From: Synchiropus splendidus
Lineage: Eukaryota > Chordata > Actinopteri > Syngnathiformes > Callionymidae
Assembly: GCF_027744825.2 (NCBI RefSeq)
Contig: NC_071351.1
Location: 12,163,501 to 12,227,500, forward strand
Reading direction: 5' to 3'
DNA: 64,000 nucleotides
The notes below the pieces were generated by a model. It did not search any database. It was not told where the DNA came from and was given only the letters and a program-made list of their open reading frames with translations. Positions 24,801 through 36,076 of this stretch are shown here, piece after piece (position 1 is the stretch's first letter; the number at the start of each line of letters is the position of its first letter). A program made the translations under genes and the position numbers.

Positions 24801-27800
24801 ACTCCGAATATTAGAGGGACGTCTGACTATATGATGAACGGTCACAGTTACAAGACGCCTACACCAATACTTACATGGTTAATAGGGTCCTCCAGGTAGA
24901 GGATTCCATTCTTGATGGAGTTGCTGATGTCATTTTCTGAGTAAGGGGTCGAAGTGGACACCTCCTCATAGGCACTGCCCTCTGCAAGCTTCTTGTGCTG
25001 GACAGGGGAAAGACATTTATCAGCGCAAACATAGATGGGTGTACTTTGATTGAAGAGCGCTTTGACGTCCTGCTGACCTTGATGAGGATCTTCTTTTTGA
25101 GCTGGTTGGGAGAGGGGAGACTATCGGCAGCAATATCGACTGCCTTGGTCAGCAACATGTCTCCAAACACTTTCTTAAAGTGGGTGGCCATGTTCCTCTG
25201 CTGGACGATACTACAGTGGTCCTCTATGGAGAGGATGATGGGGTAGCTGCAGAAAGAGCCCAACAAATGTACATCTTAACCACATCAAGTTAGAAGTTCA
25301 AACTTTCGAAAGAAAGCCTTTTTTAACTGCTGTCTTTTCACCGATGAACGCAAGGAAACTTACTCAGATGTCACAAAAGCGTGCTCTTTGATGGTGTTGA
25401 GGACATCACAGAACTTGATCTTGGTGGTGAGCGTGTGGCCGTGGTAGATCACCGGCATTCCGTCAGGGCCGTCCCAGCAGTCCACTGAAACATCAACGGA
25501 CATAACTGAATAGTTGACATTGGAAGTTTCATCAGCTGTTTCCTTAAAAAAAAACCTGCCTAACAAGTTCTTTTTTTGGACCTTAGATGAGATAGCACAG
25601 GGTGTGAAGTTCAGGGTGTGACAGGAAGTAGGAATTTAAGAATATTACAGGCTACAGGGGAGGTTGTAAAGGAGATTTGTTTTGTATTTACTCACACTCA
25701 ATACAGCGGCATCCCATCCGCAGACAGCGAGCGTAGGCCTCGAGAGAAGATTCACTGGAGAACTGGTCTCCTGTCAGGTAGCTAAAAATAAGCAGGTAAA
25801 AACAGAAAAAAACAAAGTTGTTGAACACAAATGCAGGTTACAAATGCTGACACTACTAACAAAACACGTGCCCCTTTGTTGACACTTCTTACTCACTCAA
25901 ACTGTCATTTCAAACCGAAGCAACAAAGGAAGTTTCCCTTCCGTGACTTTGGTCAATATTGTTTCACATCCAGCGCAGAAGGTTATCATTAGAACTGCCT
26001 TTCACACTCTTTTCAATGAGAGGAAAAATGCATTTTCCTGCTAAATAAACCATCCAGCCCAACTGTTGGGACTTTTCATCAGGTCATGCAAAAACCTCCT
26101 CCGACAGCCAAGTCAGGCGGACTTACGTGTTGTGTGAAGAGGAGATCCAGTAGTGGGACAGAGGATTGTTCATGTTTTCAGGACACACATGGTCCAGAGA
26201 TGAATCCCAAATGGTGTTTTCTTTGGAGAACAAGTATGTCAGCAGCTGCAGCAGAGAAGACAGATTAGAAAAGCTTGCTCAGCAAACTCACCAGGTCAGA
26301 TTTGACCATAAATGCATGCCGACTTCATGCAACTCGAACAAAACTGAGCCGTTATTCATTGTTTGCTTCAACTGCACATAAAGACTTCACACACCCAATC
26401 CCATAATGCACTGCAACGCTTGACACAAAACGGTCATCATTATTAGAGTTAGAGAGGAAATTACAATATACTCTACTATCCTGGCTCCTAAAATGTCTCC
26501 AAGTATAATTCAACGCACACTCTTGCTGCTTTTAAAAAAGGAAAGGTGCAGTTTGTTTGACAAAGGTTCCTCACTACTGGAGTTATATAAAGACACGGCC
26601 GATCCTCTTATAACAACATGACTTCTTCCACTGTTTGGACAATCATCACTTCATGGCGACCACAGAGTGCATCCCTCGCTGTCTCCACAACATTCATGCA
26701 CCACAGTCAATAACCCTCTGCTGGAGTGGGAGGATGGGCTTCAGGCAACCATTCTATCTCCCCATGTCACTTTCTTACCGTCTCCCACCCACATGAGGAA
26801 CTGGGTCTCGGAAAAATACACAACCTTATATACATAATGTTTCCATGCTGAGTAAGAATGAAGAAAATGTGTGTGTTTTTTTTACCTCATCTTGGTGGAA
26901 ATAAGGCTGCTCCACTTCTCTCAGTGGGTCTTTCAGGTAGCTAAACATAAACTCCTGGACCTTGCTGCTGTCTACTGCCCACATTTCCTGAAAACACAAA
27001 CAGCGGTTGAGTCACTAAAATTATGACCATGAATGGGCACACCCTAATGGTACCATTTGAGTTTCCAGGAGAAATTTCTTGAAGTCTTCTAGGCAAATCC
27101 GTTGCTCTGGTCTGTCGATCAACCTGGAATATGAACTATTATCACTGTCTTGAAGCGATGAACAGCCTCTTAAACCAAATTTGAATGCTCCCACAGGGAT
27201 GACGTCGAGGACTCAAAAGGTTCACCCACCTCTGTAAGATCGGGATTTCCAACTGGAAAAAAGAGACAAGACAGTTTCAGTTTATCAAATCACCAGTCAA
27301 GAAATATGCATAGTTCCTGTCAGTGCGTCTAGATTAGTCACGGGGCCACTGAGGTCATCGATCAATTAGATCTGACCCAGTCTGCCAGCCAGCCTTCTCA
27401 TCGGAGTGAGAGGGTTTATGTGCGTCCTAATGGCCTCCACAAGGGGTTTGGTGTGTTTCAAATTGGTCCATATTGATCTTGCAGCCATTTGAGAAGAGAC
27501 AGACGGGAGGGTCGGATGCTTGAGCAAAGATCAGATGTGGCAGAGAGAAGGGCAGCGCCAAAATACATTTTATGTAGATAGATCAAGCCTTGAATTCTCT
27601 CAGCTTGTGGAGCTGTGTAGCATGATGACGTCCATGCATGATGACAGAAAATCTAAATTAAACTGAAGTTTTCATGAACAAAACGTGTACACATTTCGAT
27701 TCGGCTTACACTTCTCTGAGCGTCAAACATGAGGTTGCGATACAGGTGGGCAAACTGGCTGAAAGACACGTCTCCATTCCTGGACTCTGAGTCCTGAAAA

Positions 27801-30800
27801 AAAAAAGTTTAAAAAGGAGTCAACACTTCCAAGGGTGCGGGAAATGACGCTTAAAGCAGGAAAGTAGTAGGTGCTTACTGGAAGTTTCTCTCTGAGGAAC
27901 TTCATGTTGGGAACCCTGTAGTTGACCTGGCTCAGCATGTTCTTCAGATCCTTACAGGATATCCTAAAAACAGATGAACCTTTTTTGATGGTTTTGTTTT
28001 TCATGGTTTTTCACATTTGAAGTGACTACCAGCTTCTACTGACAGACTCGCTGGACAATACTCAGACAGGCTCCCAAAAGCTTCTTTGCGGAGGATGTGA
28101 CAGACAAACATCTTTGTGCATCTTGTCCATCCTCTGCAGTCTGTTTCCTGTTGCAGGAAGGCGATCTGTTGTGTGCTTGAGAGTCCAGTTCCTTCACTAC
28201 AAATCTGTGCCGTGAAACTGTGGCAACTCCGCTTCATTCAGACGAGACGGACGCTACACAGCTATTAATGCAGCCAACATTATTCAGACTAGACAGATAA
28301 TGGAGAATCAGTGATGGTCATGTCCAATGATCACTACAGACTCACTATTAAACATGAGCACACACACAGTAGAAGTAGATGTGAAACAATAGGTGGAACG
28401 GTCAACTATATCATTCATTCATTTATTTATCATTTAGGTTGGCTAGCTAAAGGCACAGACTTTTTAACATTGGAAATATTTATTAAAGAAAACTTTAAGA
28501 GCAAAGAGAAAACATGAAGACGTATACATTTTACCATGGATAAATCATGTTTTCTGCTCAAAACTGTTGAATTTTCACAGTAATTTCAAGACACTTGAGC
28601 ACTTTGGGAGCACAAAAATGGCAAAAATGTAAATTGGCTTCTTGTGTTTCAATGCTGCTATGAGTCAGCCCTGCATGACACGGTGTCTGGTCCCAACTTA
28701 GTCATGTGATTAAACAACGCCTAACTCTAGCAAATAATAGCTATTCACATCCATGTGCTGTGACCGTTACAAACACCATGAGGTCATGGGGTGAGGCTGA
28801 CTTACCTGTCTTCTCTGCTCCGGTCCACAGAATAAAACTGCTTGCGCAACCACCTAAAATAAAACAGTCTTGTCATTCAGAGAGTAGCGAAAGATGACGT
28901 CAGCAAGTGACTACACGTTCGCCCACCTTTCTATCTGCAGTGGCGTTGGCGATTTCAGCGTGTCAGCCACTAGCCAGTTCAAGCCCTTGACCCACATGGT
29001 CATCTCCTCGTCGGACGTTGCTGAAGCAGTTTGCAGTTAGGGACACACTTGCGAAAGCCGAACATCCAACCTTCCTACCTGCCAGGCTGAGGGACTTGAG
29101 GCGGAACTCGGTGCCGTACAGGATAACAAAGCAGTGAGCCTGATCCAGCCGTGTCGCCGAGTCCTCCACATAGCGCTCGAAGTCCCGTGACTTCGACCCC
29201 GGACGGATCTCCTTGATTTCTCGAATGTCAACTTGAGACAAAAACAAAAAAACATTGCTGTGTGAATGACCTCACAACCTGAAGCACTTGATTTCACCAT
29301 CATAACAAGCTGAATGAGATAAAGGCATGTCATTTGCTGTCACCAAACATTCATTTAGAAGACGGGAAAACTCTCCTCAATGCATTTTGCAACTGAAAAA
29401 GCCACATTGACTCAAGGGCCCACTGCTCTCACAACGATTAATGTGTGATCATGCCTGGGTTCAAAGGTTCCAAGGCAACAGTACCTCCGTCTGCACAAGA
29501 GCATGTTCTGACACACGCGCACGAACAAACGAACCCTTGTTTCTTCCTTGCCCGCAACCACACATCCTGTGCTTTTGTTGCCTACACAACTCATCTGAGC
29601 TTCAACATAGGTGCGCATGTTCTTGAAGTACACAGCAGCTTTCACGCCATTAGCCAGTCAGAATCCAGGGTGGTTCATTTATAGAAGGAAAATAAATTGA
29701 TAGCAAGAGGTCGAAGTGGCCCGGAACAGATATGATCATACTCGCACATTTCCGTGTTTGTGGCCTTCACCAGCCTTTTAGTAAAGTTGTCCACATAAAA
29801 CACCCCAAACTGTCGCTATGTCTTGAGTTAATAAATCTAAATGTACCATGCCATGGACTGGCCGCCTTTCCAGGGTGTCGCTCTATACACTCCCAACAAC
29901 AGAGTCATTCTGAAGCTTAGAATTCCAAGCTTCCCAATTTCCAGACATCATTCTCTGGAGTCTCAAAACATTTCCAACGTAATTTTTACAAAATCCAATC
30001 GATAATAAACTGCAAAAATAGCTCAGAATCATGTAGCTACAATATAGGAACAAAAAGCCCTGACACTTCATTTAGATTTCCTGTGGATGGAAGCTGGTCG
30101 TGTACCACTACAAAAACATCATCTCTGTTGGCAAAGAAGAAAGTTTCCACCGACAACGCAGGTGTTTCCATCTACTCGAACACACGCTGGTATTTGCTGT
30201 GGGGAGTCAAAGCTGTTTTGTTGTGTGACAGTTGTAACAGAACCTTGAACGAAACACACACAACCTCAACACTATCACCAACTGAGCACACAAATGTAAT
30301 AGAACACTTTAAGAATTTCATTTTACATTTTCACTAACACTAGTGGCAGTGCCCTCCAAAGGTCACCAGTGGAGCCCCGTTTTTTTTTTTTTTTTTTTTG
30401 ACAACCAACAGAATCAATTTATTGACATTGTGTTTTTAGCACCAGCTCACGGTATTATAACAGAACTATTGATCTTCCAGCGAGGGTCCATCCTCCACTG
30501 TCATGACATGACAGGCAAATGGAAACATGAAATACTTTTCTGTGGAAGGCACAAACAACCTGCGACATAATCAAAAATAGCTCACCTTGAATTTGGCAGA
30601 AGCACTGCCACCACTTGTGCTACAAAACCCCATAATGCACTGCAACAACTTAAGCTCTTAACAGTCATACCATCTCAGAAGATATACTGGCTGTGTTCGA
30701 ACATAATAAGACTTACTTCCATACCCATCACAAAAAGACAAGAATTATTTGACCTTTTCTATCGCAGATATATTTCGTGTTAGAAACAAAACTTGTTGTG

Positions 30801-32515
30801 CTCCATTTAAAACATGCACAAACAAATGTGGTGCCGAACCATCGTAACCATGACAAAGAGAATAAGGCGCACAAGTGGGACACAGAGTTCGCACCTCTGC
30901 TGGACCACATCCTGCATCATCAAAGCCTACAGAAAGTGAATATTACACAAATGTACCGGAAAGGTATTTCGATAAAGGAGGTGAATGAGAGAAAACAGTC
31001 AAAACTGGAAATCAGTTGAGGACAAGACTCTCTATTGCATCGATAAATACAGCTTCCAAAATCCTCCCAAATGATTGCAGACTTCCAGTAAAAGCCATCT
31101 CTTGCTATTTACGAACAGGAATAAGAGGCCTCCTCTCAATGCGGATCAGATTGCAGAGATCGCTGCAAACTTGTCAGGGAAGCACGACATGCTTGATTGC
31201 ACCATTGATGAACCAACACTTTAAAACTCATCATCTTTTCTGCGTGTTGCACTCCCGTCGCCACATCCGGGCGAACCGTGCCGCCGTGTGCACAGGCTTT
31301 CTGCCACCCCACAGGAGAGTGAGTGACTCATTAAGGAGCTGGTTTTATCTGATGAATGTCAACTTTCATTTATGTCAGTTGCAGAGAGAAATCCACGGCA
31401 CCTTAAGTTATGCTGCAAAGAAGCCACGAACACTGACCACAGGATGTCCAACCACTGCACAAACAGGGTGTTTATTATGACCACAACTGAGAACAGAGGG
31501 CGCAAACTTCCATCATTCCAACCTGAAGTAAGAAAACATGCGAATATGATGATTATATTGAAGCCTGCATTCACAAGGGAGTCTGATCAAATGAGAAATA
31601 GTTTCCTTTTACGTGACGTTGCTGTAAACACAGCCATTAATAAGTAAATATTTGTACACATTTACTGGCTATTTTTTATAGCACTTATTAAATATGAGTA
31701 ACATCCGACCTATGACCGGGATCGGTACCGACCAACCGGTCGTAAATCAGATTGGACGCAAGTCGAATGCCATTCAAAATAGCCGACGTGGGGGTTATAG
31801 GTGCTACTGTAGTGGCAGACCGCTGTGTGAGAGTGAGATGCTGGGATACTGTGCTGCTGTAACTGTCGTACGCGTTGCCGGGCTGCTAGACATTGAATAA
31901 AAAATAAAAAATGAAAAAAAAAACATTTGCTGGCCGTGGTCATAAGCACAGGTGGACTTAAGTCGTGCAGCTCGGAAGTCGGATGTTACTTGTAGATTCA
32001 AGCAGGTGTTAAACTATTAACACATTACAAATAAAACCGGAATCTTTCTATAATAACTTCATTACGGTTTTATTTATTTGGAATATTTTCTTCCTTTTTA
32101 AGGGTAAATATTCAGCAAAAATGCTCTTGAATTAATTTGAAAATATATGGATAAAAAATGTCTGATAAACATCAACTTTTCTTTCATAAGATTATTATCA
32201 TACTATTATTATTATTGTCATCATTACATGCAGACCATATCCATAGTCACATATGTCGAGCAGCATCATTCAACACCAGAACAAGAAGCAGTACTCACTT
32301 TCTCCCTCTATTTTGTCCGTGCCTCTGGTCCAGATAATTGTCCTGGTCTCTAACTTGACTTGAAAAGTCCTCCTCTCTGGCCTCTGGGACTTCTTAGAGT
32401 AAAACAGAGTCAGAACCGTGCCCACCTCTAGGTCTCTGTACAAGGTGTGCATCTCAGTGTCGTTGCCCATCCACGGGACGGGTCCGTTAGAAAAGAAGGG
32501 CGAGATCCCAGCCAT
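18864..32515 (-). CDS. plcg1: Phospholipase C gamma 1
   Basis: Cytosolic PI(4,5)P2 phospholipase recruited to activated receptor tyrosine kinases, producing IP3 and diacylglycerol. Thirty-two coding exons join in frame to 1311 residues (human 1290): 32299-32515, 29079-29231, 28927-29020, 28806-28853, 27879-27963, 27710-27793, 27230-27252, 27054-27123, 26886-26987, 26127-26245, 25696-25781, 25364-25484, 25078-25246, 24875-24997, 24511-24612, 23618-23805, 22449-22649, 22260-22379, 21994-22174, 21854-21931, 21684-21787, 21528-21621, 21388-21457, 20844-21007, 20622-20718, 20326-20550, 20094-20242, 19920-20034, 19586-19747, 19441-19529, 19121-19380, 18864-18906. Order: PH (about 30-145), EF hands, X box with His330 (SSSHNTY) and His375 (YHGHTL), split PH, two SH2 (FLVRES, FLVRKR), SH3 (about 790-850), Y box, C2. 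Tyr766 and Tyr778 match human regulatory Tyr771 and Tyr783 (GRNPGFY). The C-terminus [10 protein letters not shown] resembles human. All key residues are present. Confidence 0.97.
22701..23381. mobile_element. Non-autonomous DNA-transposon-like element in PLCG1 intron
   Basis: This intronic block begins with CAG-N-CGGAGTTCGAAC and repeated TTCGAAC/GAACTCGAAC words, and ends with the near-inverse GGTCTAGAACCGAAGTACTACTG. Near the right end there are AATCGATTTAGATTTTGAGCGA and a CCATTAATTGTAATGGG dyad, words I associate with dispersed fish elements. The ends are degenerate inverted repeats, so the boundaries are approximate. No transposase frame is present. Family not assigned. Confidence 0.5.
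30380..30423 (-). mobile_element. Poly(A)-tailed retroposition scar (3' end)
   Basis: Read on the minus strand, an AATAAA hexamer (plus-strand TTTATT at 30418-30423) is followed 18 bases later by a run of exactly 20 A (30380-30399). This is the expected 3' end of a reverse-transcribed polyadenylated RNA, such as a processed retrocopy or a LINE-mobilised transcript. The body should extend to higher coordinates, but I could not recognise a protein in it or define the far end. Confidence 0.4.
31695..31992. mobile_element. Small TIR element (MITE) of about 300 bp
   Basis: AGTAACATCCGAC at 31697-31709 recurs as its exact reverse complement GTCGGATGTTACT at 31978-31990. The match extends imperfectly by about two bases outward, and both sides are flanked by TA (31693-31694 and 31993-31994). 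This fits a Tc1/mariner-type TA target-site duplication. There is no coding frame inside. The terminal repeat is seen directly; the superfamily is inferred from the TA. Confidence 0.65.
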
Positions 32516-32586
32516 GTTCACTTCCCCTGTTTGTTATCCGTTTCCTCTCAGAACAATCTGCTCAGTCCAGGCCTAGACAGGGACAC
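32516..32586 (-). other. plcg1: PLCG1 5' UTR portion of the first coding exon
   Basis: Read on the minus strand, an acceptor CTACTGTAG precedes GTGTCC at 32586, and the stretch to the ATG is open for an untranslated leader. It pairs with the donor of the upstream noncoding exon at 34417. Confidence 0.6.
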
Positions 32587-34416
32587 CTACAGTAGGAGCA
32601 GAAGGGGAAACCCGTGAAACAACAAATCTACAGGGACTTGTTCAAACACTTGCAGGCATTACAACCTGAACACAGCAGCAGTCTTGTTTCCAAAATGAAA
32701 TAAGACTTACCAGAGGTCACAGTTCAATCGGTAAAATCGACTTTTATTTTTTAGCGAACACAGTAAAAAGGTAGCGGTCAGAGCGTAAGTGAAATATTTT
32801 TAAAAACTACTTCAATAAAGACTCTCGATAAGACTGTGAAACAAACTTACCAAAATATTACAACTCAATGCGGATAGACCGACTTAAGCAATTTAAAATG
32901 AAGAAATAGTTTTTGCTCTTTGTCGAATGCGATACAGGAAAGTTGTGTTTTGGCAGGCACCTTCCTCAGTCGCTCGACAGTTGATTTCTGACGCTGATAT
33001 CAACAGCTGTGAAGCGGTCGACTGAGGTAAGGAAGAGCACTGCACACCAGGGGCCCCAACATGATCACTATCACTATCGCACCTATGAAGTGTAAATTCC
33101 ATCAAGATATACTGTACAATTTTGAACTGATTCATCTTGAACATCAATTCAGTTCTGAGTAAATACTCTTGGACCCTACGAACAAACGTGGCGGTCACTG
33201 TCTTTGTTCTTTTGAGGAGAGATCTGGTCGCCTGATTCAGCTCCACTTAATTCAATCAAAACAAGCATGGTCACCAGCAGCTCCATTTAAAAGCCAAACC
33301 GGCGCAGCAACAAGTCTGGCAAATGTTGACTCTTGACTCCACAGCACTGTTTATGACTGAAGATCTTTTAAGTAAAATAAATCTGTCTTCTTTAATGATC
33401 CCATTGCAGGCAAGATGAAGAAACGACTCTTTCATTTGAACGAATATCAGAACATTAAACACTGAATTTTGAAATCACAGGATACGACAGTCGACAATAA
33501 ATCTTGTGCGAGTGGCTCTTACAAGGCCTAAAATACGGATTAAAAAAAATGTCTGATAAACATCTACTTTTCTTTGGGTCCTGCTGTAACTGGCAGAAAC
33601 AACTATTAGGACATTTCAGAACATTACGAGTCAATTACTATTAAAAGGCTCTTAAATCAAGACCAAATGTAAATAAATGATGCCCATCTAAAAATGAAAA
33701 GTAATTTTTTTAAAAGCCTATAATTTAGTTTTTGCGACAGTGTAATATTTACAATCGGTTATGACTATCAACTAATTCTTCCTTTTACATTTTGTCATCA
33801 TTAAAAGTTTAATTTCATTTTAAACACCGATTGAGCTATTTCGATTATTTTATTTATTTTCTTTAAGGTGAATTTTAAAAGGATCAATCGTCTAAAATTA
33901 AATCTTGGGGTTTTTTTTATCACTTTCTAAGATTGAAATATTGCAGATCAAGCGTGCCACTTAAACATCCGTTACTACCACGTCTTAAACTGATGTTTAG
34001 ATTGAAAGAGCCGAGTAGTTTTCGGGGGTTCATCGGCCACCGCGTCTCCAAGTTGTGAGCACCGTCAACACATGACAGTGGCATCATGCCGTGATCGCAC
34101 ACGCCAATTGATCTGATCTGCGTGAGTCCCTTTCACTCCTTTCTCAAGTTCAATCCAACCGGGGATCGGTTCCCGACAGGCCCGGGACCTGCTGCAGTCC
34201 GTCCCGGCACTAAACGAGGCTCATTTGGACTCACATTTCGAGGCAGGGCGGTCGTGGGGGCAGTCAGAAGCGGCCCGGAGCCAGCTAGTGCGGGCCAGCG
34301 GCGTCAAAAATCACGGTTAGCATCTGGAAGCGTTAGCTGCGGCGGGTCTACCTGCCCCCGCTGAAGTCTCCCCGTCCACGGTCCGGAGAGAAAACAGGCA
34401 CAAAAACAACACTCAC
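32587..34416 (-). other. PLCG1 5' intron
   Basis: AT-rich intron between the noncoding first exon and the first coding exon. I see no exon or structured repeat in it. Confidence 0.5.
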
Positions 34417-34620
34417 CGCAGCAATCTCGACTCCAGCGCACATCTCCCCTCGGCTGTGGCGCACCCGCGGTGTGGCTCCCGCTCCGTGTCCCCGTTTTTT
34501 GGGGATTAAAACATCACGAGGCCTCGCAGAGGAGCCGCGGTTCCGACGACAGCCTTCCCACTCAGTTCTTTCCCCCTCCAACAGTCCATAGAGAAGCTCC
34601 GGCTCACTGCGAGGACCTGG
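34417..34620 (-). promoter_or_regulatory. plcg1: PLCG1 noncoding first exon and GC-rich promoter
   Basis: A GC- and CpG-rich stretch (about 34160-34640) contains a strong minus-strand donor GCTGCG|GTGAGTG at 34416/34417. This is the likely end of the first, untranslated PLCG1 exon. The start site is not resolved; the right boundary is approximate. Confidence 0.5.
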
Positions 34621-35289
34621 CGAGACTACGCAAGTTTGTCTGCGCTCAGTCGACAGGCCCTTCCCCCCAGCCCATCACCAGCGCTGTCAAGGCTGGAGTC
34701 AAAGAACACACTTCCGTCAAAGTTTTTCACAATAAACCCCCCCCAAAAAGGCACTTCCGTTTTAACTTCTCAACGTTTACTGTCAAGTGTTTCGAGCACT
34801 TTCTAATAGAAACAAGTGGTGGGAAATATATTAATCGCATTTAATCGTTTGAATTTAATTTGATTTAACAGTTTGCTCTCCAGACAACAGGGAACCTTTG
34901 TACATGCAGGAATTCCTGGTCCACTGATCACACTGATGCACAAGACACGTGGCAGCTAGGATGATAACAACAACAACAAACATGGAGGAAGCCCTGAACA
35001 AAAGCATCTGTTTCTGCTTTTGTTCAGGGAGGTTTTTCACTACACAATGGACAGGGTTTCCACTACTCTGAATGCACTTGAAATTCAAGACACCAAAAGA
35101 GCTTTAGTTTAAATAAGGTGATATAAAAACTTGATATAAACATCACTTTCTTGAATAAACTTGTGCACTAAATACATTTTAACGCCCTTTATCCATCAAA
35201 AAATATATATTTTAACTGTGGGTCGTAAGACCTTAACCCTTGACATAAAAAAACAACAATTAACAGACAACAAAAGTTAAGATTGACGT

Positions 35290-35295
35290 TTTATT
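35290..35295 (-). terminator. Candidate TOP1 poly(A) signal
   Basis: AATAAA on the minus strand, about 780 bp downstream of the TOP1 stop codon. The sequence 35296-36076 has no other gene and is taken as TOP1 3' UTR. A second signal lies near 35400. Between here and the PLCG1 promoter (about 34640-35280) I see nothing notable. Confidence 0.4.
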
Positions 35296-36076
35296 CTGAA
35301 AACTACAAAGCTCAATACAATACACAATCGATCAGGAGTCTTGGGATAAATGGCTACATAACAAATATTAATGACGCAGTGTAATGAAGACACTTTCAGC
35401 TTTATTCACAGCAATACAAAACAGCACTCTATTCCGAACAGACAATCTAATCTGGGATCCTTTTTTGGCAAAATCCACGCACCTCTCAAGTGTGTGCACA
35501 CTTCAGCTTTTCAAGTAACCCGGAGGAATGTTACATCTTGTTGACTGGAGGCAGACACGTACGAGTTGCATATGAGCATAAGGAGCTTATTGTCGACGAC
35601 CCACACATCACACACATTTTTTTTTAAAAACACTTAATGATGAAAAAATATTTACATCCCTGAAATAAACAGCAGAATAAAAGGGAACTAAGAAAGATGA
35701 CATTCTGTGAGTGTTTGATAAGCGAAGCGCCTTCTCACCGTCACTTCCGTGTCCGTCACACTGATCACAGTCGGTGCAGCATTCAAACAATCCTGTATCA
35801 AATTTATTATTCTATGAGAATATAAATTTATCAATAAAAGTGATGGCTTAAAAACTACGATCATCAGTTCTGATAAGTAGCTGGATCATAAGTCAATAGC
35901 TGCAGCTATGTACACTCATAGTTATGGAACTTTTTGAAGAGACTTGGCTCTGATTAGATTTGTTAAAAACTCCACTTTTCTCTCCTACAACCGAACCTCG
36001 CATAAACCCCCGGAGGGAAGTCCAATGACATCAGCGACCCAAGGCATGTGTAGGATGAGAAGAACACTGGGAATGT

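Larger units (their letters stand above)
29232..32298 (-). other. PLCG1 first coding intron
   Basis: About 3.1 kb between the first and second coding exons. It carries a poly(A)-tailed insertion scar on the minus strand (30380-30423) and a small terminal-inverted-repeat element (31695-31992). No additional coding exon could be supported in it. Confidence 0.6.

Noticed and set aside
31359..31574. Open frames within the PLCG1 intron as a retrogene body
   Set aside because: No recognisable protein could be read in the region next to the poly(A) scar, so only the 3' scar is annotated.
34122..34364. Plus-strand open frame in GC-rich DNA
   Set aside because: CpG-rich promoter of PLCG1; Pro/Arg/Gly composition without any family signature.
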